The notes: generated by a model from the letters alone, not told the origin. Shown: positions 17,701-26,756, counted from the stretch's first letter. The stretch is 64,000 nt of DNA from Archangium sp. (GCA_022843845.1 JALHMW010000023.1:16642-80641), one strand, 5' to 3'. Translations and numbers: made by a program.

Positions 17701-20700
17701 ATGCCTCGACCTCCTCCTCTCCGCCGGCCAGCAGGGACGCGGTGGGCCTGGGGGTCGACTGCACGTCTGCAAGCACCCGATCGGCGAGCTCGAGCCCATC
17801 GGCCGATGCCGCCTCGAGGCCGGGGAACCACTCGCTGACGCCACGGCACGCTTCAGTGAGGGCAGCTGCCCGCTCGATCAACGTGTTCACCGCTTCATCC
17901 AGCTGCGCCCGGCGAGACGCGGGCCAATCCGTCGCTCTCACTGCTTCGAGCTCGCGCCAGCCCTCCTCCAGGCGCTGAAACGAGGGGAGGGCATCGCCGA
18001 GCGCTGCCTTCGCGTCCGTGAGCCAGGTTTCACGGAAGGCATTCGGAGCCTGGAAGCCTGCGTCGAGCTTCGGGGTTCCCCGGCGGCGCTCGAGCTCAGC
18101 GATCCCGTCGAACACGCTGAGCTGCGGCTCCTGCTTTTCATGAAGGGCGGTGACGACGGCGTTGAGCTCGTCGCGAGACTTCTGCAGCGCCTCGGCGTCG
18201 GTCACCCAATCGCGCCCCGGCTTTCGGGCCCGGAAGTCAGCGGCTGCCTTCAGCTGCGCGATGAACTCGGGCTTGCTGGCCTTCTTCGAATGGAGCTCGA
18301 GCAGGAAGGGGCCGAGGCCGACCGCATCGAGGCGTGCCTGGACGACCTCGAGCGCGGCCCGCTTCTGCGCGACGAAGAGCACCGTCTTGCCGGCCGAAAG
18401 GCACTGCGCGACGAGGTTCGCGATGGTCTGCGACTTTCCTGTCCCCGGCGGCCCCTCGAGGACGAAGCTCTTCCCCGTCGCTGCCGAGAGCACGGCGGCG
18501 AGCTGCGAGGCATCGGCGTCGAGGGGGCACAGCACGTCTTTCGCTGGCCAGCTCGCATCGAGCGCGCTCGGCGCGATGGCCTCGAATGGGACGCCGGTGT
18601 CGCCACCAGCGGCCAGCCGGCGAACGAGCGGGTGCCGTAGCAAGTCCGAGGCCTGGTGATCGAGGTCTCTCCACATTCGAAATCCCGAGAACGCCACTGG
18701 AGCGATCTGCGCGCTCTCCTGAACGGTCCAGGCCGCAGTCGCCGGGTTCTTTGCCAGTGCCCGCCGCACCACCTCGAAGACCTCTTTCACGTCGACCCCG
18801 GTGCCATCGAGGGGCAGCGGCACGAGGTTGGGCACGTCGACGGCGTACTCGCGATGCAGCAGCTCGAGGAGGGCGGCGTTGAACTCTGTGTCTGCTTCGG
18901 CCTTCTTCATCTCGAAGTGACCGTGTCGTGAACGGCGCAACGACACCGGCACCAGCAGCAGTGGAGCGAGGCGGGGCACGGTCGGTGACGCCGGGTCGAA
19001 CCACTGGAGCATGCCGAGCGTGAGGAACAGGGTGTGAACGCCTCCTTCATCGAGCGCCTCTCGATGCGCCCGGAGCGCGTTCTTTGCCTGAATCGAGACG
19101 CGCGCTTCGGGAAGGTCGACCAGCACCGACCCCGAGCTCACCGCCGCGCGCATCAGCTCATCTGTCACCGCGCCGCCGGTGCTGGGGTTGGGCCGCGCGA
19201 GCAGCCCGAAGATCTGCCCACCCGCCAGGGTGTCTTCGAAGGCGGGCAGGTCGGCGACCAGCAGCGGCAGCGAGGTGACCCGTGAGCGCAGGTTGAGCAG
19301 CGGGTTGTTGAGCGTGAGGTCGAGCAGGCGGCGCTTCCACGCGTTCAGTCGTGGGGCGGCGGCATCGGTGGTGCCGAGGTCGGCCGCACCACGCGAGAGT
19401 CTGGCGCTCCAGGCCCCCGGGAGCAGCAGGCCCGACTTCGTTCCAGCGAGCGCAGCCCGGTCGAGCAGGCGCTGACGCGCCTCGGAGGGCTTGAGCGGCT
19501 TGCCATCGTCGAGGGCGAGCGTCGGGAGCGGGAGGACGCCGGCGCGGCGCGCCGAGGCGAGGTCGAGGGCGAGGAACTGGCCGCTCGGGTCGGGCGACAG
19601 CCGCACCACGTGGTCTCCCACCGGCACGACGACGAGGGTGCTGGCTTCGACGAGCCGCGCCACCGTCACCGGGTCGTCCGTCTCGGTCAGGGTCGGCCGG
19701 TCGCCGCCGGCCCAGAGCCCCAGCGCCGGCCCCGAGTCGGCCCAGATCAACATCGGCGAGAGCCCCGCGTGCTCGAGACACGCCGCGACGAGGAGCTGCT
19801 GTTCGACGAGGCTCATGCGTGCCGCCGTGAGCAACGCGCGCGGCCCCGCGATGGACTCGGGCTCGGCCCGTTCGACCTCGATCGCGAGCTGACCGAGGAT
19901 CCCGCTGAGCGCCTCGAACGCGCGGACGGCGGCAGGTCGAATGTCGCCTTCGCTCACCTTCGCTGCCGCCTCGGCGACGAGCTCGGCCACCACGGCGTCA
20001 TTGGGCTGAACGAACGCCGCGATGGCCGTCGTTGGAGCGCGTCGCAGCACCCACTGGCGCGGCGGCGCCACCTCGATGTCCTGAAACGTTCTCAGGAGCA
20101 CCTGGTCCTTCCGTTTCACCTCGATCCACCACCGACCGGCCGCGACGGCCCTGAGGTCGTGAAGGGGTTGCGGCGCGACGACCGGGGCGACCGAGTCGAG
20201 CAGCGCGACCTGCCCAGCCTGGAGCCGCTCGATGGACCCGGTCCACGTCGAGGAGCGCAACGCGCTTCCGACTTCGACGCCGGTCAGCCAGACCGACACA
20301 CTCAGCCCTGCGAGGGGCTTGTTCGAGCGGCTCTCGACGCGGACCTGCGAGATGGGCGCGAGATCAGAGTTGATCATCGAGAGGTGCAGGCACCTGGCTG
20401 CGTCGAGGCTGGCCGTCAGCACGCCCGTGTCGAGCGGGCCCCTGAGCGCCGCTGCGTCAGGGGGCGCCACGCCCAGCGCGCTCGCCCAGATCAGGACGGC
20501 GGCTTCGGCGAGCTCGGCCGAGAGGCCCTCTTCGGCGGTCAGGGCATCGACGATTCGACGAAACGAAAAGGGGTCGAGCTGCTTGCCTGCGAGACCCTCG
20601 AGGTGACGGTGCAGCTCGAGCCGCGCCACTGCCACCACCGCCTTGGCGGCGCGTCGTTCGCTGGGGGCGTGATCGGCCAACCACCCCGCAAGCCGGCGCC

Positions 20701-20767
20701 ACTGAGACTCCTCGCCAGGGTATCGCGCTCGCCACAGCGTGAGCGCGCTCGTGAGGTTCGTGTCCAT
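14726..20767 (-). CDS. Giant DUF4011 - SF1 helicase - REase-fold nuclease - DUF3320 protein
   Basis: 2013 residues. The N-terminal 450 residues are of unknown type. DUF4011 starts near 475 (RLLDLTLNNPLLNL). Superfamily 1 helicase motifs follow: Walker A GPPGTGKSQTIAN near 775, Walker B FDEASQVP near 1390 with GDSKQLPP, HYRSRHPSLI, IQGDERDVVLFS and NVAVTRAREQLVVFVS near 1630. Next is an MTES_1575-type restriction-endonuclease-like domain (about 1690-1790, with RYRLDLAV and GIELDGAQY). DUF3320 lies near 1850-1990. A hydrophobic helix (VFLIGWLVLAFTV, near 1065) interrupts the helicase region. Such proteins unwind and probably cleave nucleic acid and are often found in defence or stress islands. 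The gene is divergent from the TerY-P triad with 84 bp between starts. Confidence 0.9.
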   Translation of the reverse strand: MDTNLTSALTLWRARYPGEESQWRRLAGWLADHAPSERRAAKAVVAVARLELHRHLEGLAGKQLDPFSFRRIVDALTAEEGLSAELAEAAVLIWASALGVAPPDAAALRGPLDTGVLTASLDAARCLHLSMINSDLAPISQVRVESRSNKPLAGLSVSVWLTGVEVGSALRSSTWTGSIERLQAGQVALLDSVAPVVAPQPLHDLRAVAAGRWWIEVKRKDQVLLRTFQDIEVAPPRQWVLRRAPTTAIAAFVQPNDAVVAELVAEAAAKVSEGDIRPAAVRAFEALSGILGQLAIEVERAEPESIAGPRALLTAARMSLVEQQLLVAACLEHAGLSPMLIWADSGPALGLWAGGDRPTLTETDDPVTVARLVEASTLVVVPVGDHVVRLSPDPSGQFLALDLASARRAGVLPLPTLALDDGKPLKPSEARQRLLDRAALAGTKSGLLLPGAWSARLSRGAADLGTTDAAAPRLNAWKRRLLDLTLNNPLLNLRSRVTSLPLLVADLPAFEDTLAGGQIFGLLARPNPSTGGAVTDELMRAAVSSGSVLVDLPEARVSIQAKNALRAHREALDEGGVHTLFLTLGMLQWFDPASPTVPRLAPLLLVPVSLRRSRHGHFEMKKAEADTEFNAALLELLHREYAVDVPNLVPLPLDGTGVDVKEVFEVVRRALAKNPATAAWTVQESAQIAPVAFSGFRMWRDLDHQASDLLRHPLVRRLAAGGDTGVPFEAIAPSALDASWPAKDVLCPLDADASQLAAVLSAATGKSFVLEGPPGTGKSQTIANLVAQCLSAGKTVLFVAQKRAALEVVQARLDAVGLGPFLLELHSKKASKPEFIAQLKAAADFRARKPGRDWVTDAEALQKSRDELNAVVTALHEKQEPQLSVFDGIAELERRRGTPKLDAGFQAPNAFRETWLTDAKAALGDALPSFQRLEEGWRELEAVRATDWPASRRAQLDEAVNTLIERAAALTEACRGVSEWFPGLEAASADGLELADRVLADVQSTPRPTASLLAGGEEEVEAWLATVETSRKKTQALATRWAPALLAQPLDEWHGKLKQWMSVFLIGWLVLAFTVRWAARRVAKQSVPPTAQLVSELEEALALRTTRAELERAAPRMTTLLGAVPLDEWQVPQNDGDAIRAMTTWSRAFRNRATRFPQAQQLAAQGAPDVSGAVTAFRAAWADYSHALRTLTTVLDLSGSWTKPAEPEHLGVSCARARRILANAPQLRDWGAYRRVREACQALGLTRVTKALERGEVPAGELLAQFTHGWFAWWLEQRVAESPALASFDAVRQSGREERFIEADRNLRDLAREELRARVAGRMPRLDQGAPPTSQAGILLRQFTRKAGFASPRQLFSECAGLIRQLKPCVLMSPQSVAQYLDPSQPPFDVVVFDEASQVPTHEAIGAIARGRQVVVVGDSKQLPPTAFFLGQAREEDSEDDEVFTELESVLEECAASGLPSLQLNWHYRSRHPSLIAFSNARYYASRLQLFPAAQARATTIGVSRVLVKGRYDRGHTATNRVEAEALVADLVRRLRDPREQRRSLAVVTFSRAQQALIEDLLEDVRELNPDLEPFFDPERPEPLIVKNLENIQGDERDVVLFSIGYGPDSMGRMTANLGPLGQLGGERRLNVAVTRAREQLVVFVSFEPHQLNLSGSSARGLHDLKSFLDAAANGGDVVMSSPVDSSPSDETIKAALRTTLEAEGYVVDTDVGVGRYRLDLAVRHRLSPEHYALGIELDGAQYASSETARDRERLRRELLNNLGWRHLVRVRALEWLEAAPRVSAGLLQQLATLCAEPVALASTAPPAQTAAPHLAPDVNAPPSSDAEAFVPESAEALFSPAQVPPPVAGFSWVSREVQDAVLAIVLHEGPVSERALVKRLAELWTLKRAPAGSAPGLASLLKKLPAERRPVSRDGFLWPSTLTPETWRGYRVTDPTKSETRRDVDDIALEEIGNAADALTARYGAMPREELARALARRFGYRALTRGVHQRMEEGITFSERRRAITPAPATA

Positions 20768-20851
20768 GCGGGCCGCGTTTGTACCCCACGCTTGACTCGC
20801 CCGGCAGCCCGCGAAAGCTTCCTCGCCTCTGACGTGTGAGGGGACAACGCC
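20768..20851. promoter_or_regulatory. Divergent promoter region between the helicase and the TerY-P triad
   Basis: The only spacer between the two divergent units. TTGACT at 20792-20797 could be a -35 element for the plus strand, but the matching -10 is weak. GAGGGG at about 20837-20842 is the ribosome-binding site of the vWA gene. Shared control of both units from here is inferred. Confidence 0.4.
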
Positions 20852-21559
20852 ATGCCCGCAGCGACCGACGACCTTCGTGGTGGCACTGCTCGCCGAACCC
20901 TACGGTTCATCATGCTGGTCGACGTGTCTGGCTCGATGCAGGGTGACAAGATTCAGGCCGTCAATCGCGCCGTGCGCGAGTGCATTCCCGAGATGCGCAA
21001 GAACAACCGCGACAACCCATTCGCCGAGATGAGCGTCGAGGTGATCACGTTCGGCACCGGCGCCGTCTGGCACGTCCCGAAGACGGCGGTCGATCAGTTC
21101 ACCTGGAAGGATCTCACCGCTGAGGGTGTCACCGATCTCGGCGCGGCGATGAACCTCGTCACCGAAGCGCTCGACGTGCAGACGATGGGCAAGCGCAACC
21201 TGCCGCCGGTGCTGCTGCTGCTCTCCGATGGTGGGCCAACCGATGACTGGGAGCTGGCGCTGCGGCGCTTCGAGGCCACCTCGTGGGGCAAGCCCGGCCG
21301 CACGGTTCGCATCGCCGTCGCGATCGGAGAAGGCGCAGACAAGACGGTGCTGACCCGGTTCACTGGCAACCCCGAGACCGTGCTGAGCGCTGACAAAGCC
21401 GCGACCCTCGTCGCGTTGATCAAGTGGGCCTCGATCTCGGTCACGAAGAGCCACTCGACCTCGATGGCTGTCGCGAGCGGGGCCGGGCCGGTCGCCGCGC
21501 CGCTGCCGCCGCCTCCAGTCGTGGTGGCAAGCAAGGACGCAGACGATGAGCCCTGGTAG
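20852..21559 (+). CDS. TerY-like vWA-domain protein
   Basis: 235 residues forming a single von Willebrand A domain. The metal-dependent adhesion site is complete: DVSGS near residue 23 (Asp-x-Ser-x-Ser), the Thr in GVTDLGAAM, and Asp in LLSDGGPTDD. It resembles TerY, the vWA member of the TerY-P triad, which is thought to bind a divalent metal and dock partner proteins. The last 35 residues are Pro/Ala-rich. There is no signal peptide, so it is cytoplasmic. It is the first gene of a three-gene operon; its 3' end overlaps the phosphatase gene by 14 bp. Confidence 0.88.
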   Translation: MPAATDDLRGGTARRTLRFIMLVDVSGSMQGDKIQAVNRAVRECIPEMRKNNRDNPFAEMSVEVITFGTGAVWHVPKTAVDQFTWKDLTAEGVTDLGAAMNLVTEALDVQTMGKRNLPPVLLLLSDGGPTDDWELALRRFEATSWGKPGRTVRIAVAIGEGADKTVLTRFTGNPETVLSADKAATLVALIKWASISVTKSHSTSMAVASGAGPVAAPLPPPPVVVASKDADDEPW

Positions 21560-22388
21560 CGAGCGGCGCGTCGCTGCGGCCTCGGTGCCCGGGTGCCAGC
21601 ACGTGCTTCAAGCGACACCGTGCCAGGACGCCTCGGCTGCACGCGACCGGGGCGACTTCGTCATTCTCGCGGTGTCCGATGGGCACGGAGACGCGGCCTA
21701 CCCCCTGTCAGACGAGGGTGCTCGCACGGCCGTCGCGGTCGGCGTCGAGGCGCTCTCAGCGCTGGCGAGCCGTCTGGTCACCGCCGCGCCTTCACCAGCC
21801 GAGCTCGACGATCTGCTTCGAACGCTCAAGCGCAACGTGGCCTTCGAGTGGAACCGGCGAATCAAGTACCACGCCCGAATGGCGGCCGAGCGCGATGGCA
21901 CGTCGATTCTGTGGCCGCTGGGCATCAAGGGTGACTGGGACGAGCGGCTCAAACCCTATGGCTGCACACTCCTCGGCGTGGCCATCACGCCGGTCGGCGC
22001 CGTGTGGTTCCAGCTCGGTGACGGCGACTCGCTCTTCGCGAGCGGGAACCGGGCCGAGCGCGTGTTCGGCGTCGCCGACAAGTCTTCGGGCCAATCGACG
22101 TTCTCCTTGAGCATGCGTGACTGCGTCGAGCACATGCAGGTGCGCTTCGATGAAGAGCCCCACGAGCTCTACCTGCTCGCGACCGACGGGGTCGGCGACC
22201 AGTACGAGCGCGACCCGGCATTCGAAGAGGAATGGGGTACCTCGCTGTTGAATCGGCTGCGAACGACGGGCTGGGTCGAGAGCGCGATGAGGCTCCCGCG
22301 AGATCTCGGAACGATGGCTCGAGACGGTGACGACTGCTCGGTCGCGCTCGCCTGGTTTCCGACGCCGGCCCCTGCCACCACGGAGTGA
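21546..22388 (+). CDS. PP2C-family protein phosphatase (TerY-P triad)
   Basis: 280 residues. Metal-binding PP2C motifs are visible: AVSDGHGDAAY near residue 39, LGVAITPVGAVWFQLGDGDS, LLATDGVGDQY, and a C-terminal DGDDCSVAL. All the aspartates expected to hold the two Mn/Mg ions are present, so it should be active on phospho-Ser/Thr. The substrate most likely is the downstream kinase or a target of it. It overlaps the vWA gene upstream and ends in GTGA next to the kinase start. Confidence 0.9.
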   Translation: MSPGSERRVAAASVPGCQHVLQATPCQDASAARDRGDFVILAVSDGHGDAAYPLSDEGARTAVAVGVEALSALASRLVTAAPSPAELDDLLRTLKRNVAFEWNRRIKYHARMAAERDGTSILWPLGIKGDWDERLKPYGCTLLGVAITPVGAVWFQLGDGDSLFASGNRAERVFGVADKSSGQSTFSLSMRDCVEHMQVRFDEEPHELYLLATDGVGDQYERDPAFEEEWGTSLLNRLRTTGWVESAMRLPRDLGTMARDGDDCSVALAWFPTPAPATTE

Positions 22389-22390
22389 CC

Positions 22391-23710
22391 ATGGAACGTC
22401 TCCCTCAGGGCACGAAGCTCACCACCGACTCGGGCCAGACGCTCAGGGTCATCGGTCTGCTGGGGGCTGGAGGCCAGGGCGAGGTCTACGAAGTCGACCA
22501 GGCCGGGCAGCGCTACGCACTCAAGTGGTACTTCGCGCCCAGCCGCGACCCGAAGGCGCAGCTCCAGGCGCAGCAGCAACGCGACGCCCTGAAGTCGTAC
22601 CTGATTCCACGGGGCGCACCAGACCAGCGCTTCGTCTGGCCGCTCGACTTCGTCGAAGGCGAACCTGGCTCGGGCACCTTTGGCTACGTGATGCGAATCT
22701 GGCCCCCGGGCTACGAGACGTTCGAACGGCTGGTGTGTGGCCGGGTGCCAACCAGCGACCGGGTCCTTGCGACGGTCGCGCTGGGCATCGTCGACGCGTT
22801 CCGGAAGCTGCACCTCTCTGGCTCCGTCTACAAAGACATCAACCTCGGCGGCTTCGCGTTCGAGCCGAACACCGGTGATGTCTTGGTGGTGGACAACGAC
22901 AACGTGCGCACCAACGGAGCGCCCGGCGCCATCCTCTTTCCCGGGTTCGGTGCGCCCGAGGTCGTGATGGGGCGTGCCCCGTGCACGACGGTGTCTGACG
23001 ACCACAGCCTCGCGGTGTTGCTCTTCTATCTCTTCTGTCGAGGCAACCCGATGGAGGGCGCTCGTGAGCTCGTCAACTGCTACGACCTCGCTGCGACGCG
23101 CGAGCTGTTCGGCGAGAAGGCCGTCTTCATCTTCGATCCGAAAGACACGAGCAACCGGCCCGTCGTTGGCGTGCACGAAGCCGTGTTGAGGAATTGGCCC
23201 GCGTTGCCACGTCAGATGCAAGAGGCCTTCGTGCGCGCCTTCACCGAGGGCCTGCACGACCCGTCGAAGCGACTGACCGACGGAGAGTGGGTCCATGTCG
23301 TGTCGCAGTTCCGCGATTCACTGTTCGAGTGCAGTCATTGCCACCGCGAGACCGTCTATGCCCGCGAAGCGCTGAAGGACGGGGCGGCTTTGACCTGCGT
23401 CTGGTGTGACAAGCCGCTGCAGGTGCCGCCTCGAATGAAGATCGGCTCGGCGGTCATCTTGCTGTCACCCGAAGCGAGGCTGTTTCCTCACCACCTCGGA
23501 GAGACGGCGAACTTCAGCGCGCCGATCGCGGCGTTGGTGCCCCACCCGACGAAGAAGAACACCTGGGGCCTCAAGAACCTCTCGACGCGCGCCTGGAGCT
23601 ACCAGGCCGGGGATGGGCGGACGCAAGACGTTCAGCCAGGTCAGGCGTGTCCCGTTCGTGATGGGCAGCGAATCAACTTCGGCCGTGCCGAGGGCGAGAT
23701 TCGAGCCTGA
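22391..23710 (+). CDS. Divergent Ser/Thr kinase with zinc ribbon and FHA-like tail (TerY-P triad)
   Basis: 439 residues from the ATG at 22391, which has GGAG 5 bp upstream; a GTG at 22385 is less likely. The kinase domain is atypical. The glycine loop GAGGQGEVYEV and Lys in YALKWY are normal, but the catalytic loop reads YKDINLGG instead of HRDxKxxN and the DFG position reads DNDN. It should still bind ATP and metal. Residues about 313-340 form a CSHC...CVWC zinc ribbon. A segment ARLFPHHLG near 367 leads to an FHA-like tail (WGLKNLS, RINFGRAEGEIRA). This domain order is typical of the kinase of the TerY-P triad. Gene overlap with the phosphatase implies balanced synthesis of the two. Confidence 0.88.
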   Translation: MERLPQGTKLTTDSGQTLRVIGLLGAGGQGEVYEVDQAGQRYALKWYFAPSRDPKAQLQAQQQRDALKSYLIPRGAPDQRFVWPLDFVEGEPGSGTFGYVMRIWPPGYETFERLVCGRVPTSDRVLATVALGIVDAFRKLHLSGSVYKDINLGGFAFEPNTGDVLVVDNDNVRTNGAPGAILFPGFGAPEVVMGRAPCTTVSDDHSLAVLLFYLFCRGNPMEGARELVNCYDLAATRELFGEKAVFIFDPKDTSNRPVVGVHEAVLRNWPALPRQMQEAFVRAFTEGLHDPSKRLTDGEWVHVVSQFRDSLFECSHCHRETVYAREALKDGAALTCVWCDKPLQVPPRMKIGSAVILLSPEARLFPHHLGETANFSAPIAALVPHPTKKNTWGLKNLSTRAWSYQAGDGRTQDVQPGQACPVRDGQRINFGRAEGEIRA

Positions 23711-23719
23711 GCGAGAGCC

Positions 23720-26710
23720 CTACTGCGTCGGCGGCAACCAGCGGCAGCTCCAGTCGAGCTGGCACGTGTCGAAGTCGAGCTCGTCGCCGTGCGTCGCCAC
23801 GTAGCGCGTCATCTGGTTGATGAGCAGCGAGCCGAGGTCGAAGGTCCGCTCCGGCGTCGGCAGCGGGAAGCCGTGGGTGCCGAGGGGGTCCATCATCGGG
23901 AAGAGGATGCCGCTCTTGCCACCGCCCTGTGACGGCTGGTTCTGCCGAATCAGCCGCAGCGCGGGAGTCAGGCGCGGCACGTCGAAGCCATCGCCGCCCT
24001 TCGTCGAGAGCGCCTGCAGATCGTCCACATCCATCAGCACCGGCCGGCCCATCGCGTCGAGGTGGCGGCGCGAACTCTCGACGCTCTCCACGGTGCCAGT
24101 TTCGGTCAACACCTGCTGCACCGACTTGCCGTAGCGCGCGTCGACGTCGCGGAAGTTGATGAGCCCTGCCGCGCGACCCAGCGCGACGCCGGTGGCGGTG
24201 GGCACGCCCGAGTCGCCCATGGTGTTGATGTAGAAGGCGCGCGTCGAGACCTTCTCGCCCGAGTCGTACACGAGCGTGCGCTCGCCGTGCATGAAGGGCG
24301 CGGTGTTCGACGGGTCAGCGCCTTCGAGCGCGACCTGTGCGAGGCCCACCATGCGGCGCAGCTCGGGGTTGCCACGACGCAGCCCGAAGCCGTCGCCCAG
24401 CGCCACGAAGGTCGAGCCCGCGACGAAGGTGTCGCCCATGAAGGTGAAGGCTTCCTGGAACGTGCTGATGCGCTGGCTGGGCTCGCCGGCAGGCACGCAG
24501 CCCTCACGCTCCCGCGACTCGAGGGGACCGTCGTAGAACGCGAGCTCGAGCCGGTGGCCCTTGTCCGACGGCACCGCGACGCGCAGCCGGCCGTTCGCCT
24601 GCACTCGTGCACAGCGCCATTCCTTCGAGTCCAGGTTGGTGAGCACCGCGATGCTGCCCGGCTTCGGCAGCGTCTCGAGCGTCGCGACCTTGCGCTCCCG
24701 GTAGTCGACGAGCTCGGGCACGCCTTCGTACACGACGCCGTCACGCAGCAGCACCAGCGGCCCCATCATGCGCAGCACCATCGCGTCACGCACCCCACTC
24801 AACGAGCTGCGCACACCGATGTCGCCGAGGCCGCCACCACCGATGATGGGAATGATGGTCTCGACGTGCGGCTCGAGGCCGCCCACGTAGCTGGCGATGA
24901 TGCCGCCGAGCGAGCCACCGACGAGGTGGATGGAGGCCGGGCCGCCCACGTCCACCACGCCGTCGCCGTCGAAGTCGCCCGCGAGGTCGGGGTTCTTGTC
25001 GCGGTTGTTGTCGTAGCTCCACGTCTTTGTGCCATCGAAGGACTTGAGCGTGCGAATCACCTGGAAGAGGTCGACCGCCGTCTGGCGAACGACGTCACGC
25101 GTGTGGAAGAGGTACGAGGTCCAGTAGTCGACGCCGCTGTCGACGCGGCCGTCGGCGTTCTGATCGATCGCCCGTCCGTCGATGACGGCGACGCCCAGGC
25201 CCTCGAAGCCGCGCGCCTTGAACTGGCCCTTCACGAGCTCCAGTTGAATCGGGTCGAGGTCGACGCCGTGGCTGACCGCGTCGATGCCCATGGTGGCGAT
25301 GCCCATGCGCGCGAAGAAGCCGCCGACGTTGATGGCGTCGAACTTCGTCGAGCCGTGGCCGTGCACGAAGATGACGAGCGGCGCGGGCCCGGTGCGGTTC
25401 TTCGGCACCATCAGCCAGTAGTTCACGCCCTCGCTGCGCAGGTGGGGCAGGGCGCCGGTGGTGGGGTCGATGCTCCAGACCTGCTCGGTGAGGGGGAGCT
25501 GTTTGCCGTCGGGCCCATTGCGCGGGAACAGCTGCGGCGAGTCGATGGTGCCGGCGGCGTGGAAGTCGATGAAGGCGAAGTTGTCGAAGAAGAGCTTCTC
25601 TTGCGCCGACGTGCGGCCCGCGCCGAACTGCGAGTAGAGCGTCTTCGCCATGTCGAGGAAGTCGCCGCCCGGGACGATGCGGGTGTTGCGTGGCGTGACG
25701 AGGCCGCGCTCGCGAACCTCTTTCAGCTTCATCTCGGCGGGGTACTCGGTGGCCAGGCGCTTGAAGACGCCCGTGCCGTAGAGGCCGTCACGCAGCGCGA
25801 CGAGCGGCTTCGTCCACGCCTGGGTGGTGAACGTCCACGCGAAGGCGACTTGATCGACCTGGAAGCCGAGGCCTCCGAGGCACTCGTCGGCGAGCGGCTG
25901 CAGCGCCTGGGTCTGGCTGGTGTGGTTGACGAACTTGAACGGCGATCGAATCGGAGCGCCGCCTTCTCCGACGAGGTGGCTCGTCAAGACGACTGCGTAC
26001 GTCGTCGCTTCACGGAGCGGATACACGGGCCGCGCGATGAGGGTGTTCGTCTCGCGCTCGTAGAAGGTGATGATGGACGAGTCGGTCTTGCTCCGCGTGT
26101 TCGGGTGGTCGAGCACGCCGTCCATGTCGGTGTCTTCGCCGTCGTCGAGCACGCCGTTGCCGTTGAGATCTTCTTCGGTCTCTTCGAACAGCAGCGTCTG
26201 GTGATGTCCGCGCGGATCGTCCGGGTAGTAGTCGGGGCGATCGAGCCGCGCGGGGAACAGGCCTTCACCGAGGTCGATCGGCATCGCCTTGCAGTAGTCG
26301 GGCGAGCCGCGCGTGACGTCGATGACGAGCATCGCGTCGTCGGAGGTCTCGTACCGATCGCCGTGGTGCCGGCGAATGACGTTCTCGACGTCGAGCGGCT
26401 TGTCGAAGCTGACGGTGATGGGCGCCAGCGTGCCCCAGCCGTCGAGCTCGTCGAGGCCGGCGCGCGTGCGTTGCTCCCAGGCGGTCGGCGCAACCATCGA
26501 GGCGTTGAGGCGGCGCTTGGTCGGCGACAGCGCGTCGAAGCGCGTCGCGAAGTCGTTCGGGAGTGGGATGTCTGGAAGCGGCCGATGGAAGGCGTCGAAG
26601 TTGACGGCCGGACCCTCGCCCGCCTTCGTCTGCATCAGGCCCATGCCCTCGGGCGACAGGCACGCGGTGGCGAGGATCGAGAAACCAACCAGACGAAATG
26701 GAGTTCGCAC
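23720..26710 (-). CDS. Large lipoprotein with alpha/beta-hydrolase fold
   Basis: 996 residues from a GTG at 26710 that begins a lipoprotein signal (RLVGFSILATAC). The central part has alpha/beta-hydrolase features: an oxyanion-type HGHGSTKFD stretch near residue 460, and the nucleophile elbow GGSLGG near 605. Short acidic Asp-rich segments (DLNGNGVLDDGEDTDMDG, DGDGVVDVGG) look like calcium-binding dockerin-like loops inserted around the fold. A surface esterase/lipase-like role is inferred; substrate unknown. The stop is 9 bp from the convergent kinase stop, leaving no room for a separate terminator. Confidence 0.75.
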   Translation of the reverse strand: MRTPFRLVGFSILATACLSPEGMGLMQTKAGEGPAVNFDAFHRPLPDIPLPNDFATRFDALSPTKRRLNASMVAPTAWEQRTRAGLDELDGWGTLAPITVSFDKPLDVENVIRRHHGDRYETSDDAMLVIDVTRGSPDYCKAMPIDLGEGLFPARLDRPDYYPDDPRGHHQTLLFEETEEDLNGNGVLDDGEDTDMDGVLDHPNTRSKTDSSIITFYERETNTLIARPVYPLREATTYAVVLTSHLVGEGGAPIRSPFKFVNHTSQTQALQPLADECLGGLGFQVDQVAFAWTFTTQAWTKPLVALRDGLYGTGVFKRLATEYPAEMKLKEVRERGLVTPRNTRIVPGGDFLDMAKTLYSQFGAGRTSAQEKLFFDNFAFIDFHAAGTIDSPQLFPRNGPDGKQLPLTEQVWSIDPTTGALPHLRSEGVNYWLMVPKNRTGPAPLVIFVHGHGSTKFDAINVGGFFARMGIATMGIDAVSHGVDLDPIQLELVKGQFKARGFEGLGVAVIDGRAIDQNADGRVDSGVDYWTSYLFHTRDVVRQTAVDLFQVIRTLKSFDGTKTWSYDNNRDKNPDLAGDFDGDGVVDVGGPASIHLVGGSLGGIIASYVGGLEPHVETIIPIIGGGGLGDIGVRSSLSGVRDAMVLRMMGPLVLLRDGVVYEGVPELVDYRERKVATLETLPKPGSIAVLTNLDSKEWRCARVQANGRLRVAVPSDKGHRLELAFYDGPLESREREGCVPAGEPSQRISTFQEAFTFMGDTFVAGSTFVALGDGFGLRRGNPELRRMVGLAQVALEGADPSNTAPFMHGERTLVYDSGEKVSTRAFYINTMGDSGVPTATGVALGRAAGLINFRDVDARYGKSVQQVLTETGTVESVESSRRHLDAMGRPVLMDVDDLQALSTKGGDGFDVPRLTPALRLIRQNQPSQGGGKSGILFPMMDPLGTHGFPLPTPERTFDLGSLLINQMTRYVATHGDELDFDTCQLDWSCRWLPPTQ

Positions 26711-26756
26711 GGGCCGCGTGTGACACGGGGCCCGCGGTTGGCGCAAGGGCAGGGCG

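Noticed and set aside
23720..26710. Cellulosomal dockerin in the hydrolase lipoprotein
   Set aside because: Asp-rich loops resemble calcium motifs, but the duplicated dockerin helix pattern and any cohesin partner are missing.
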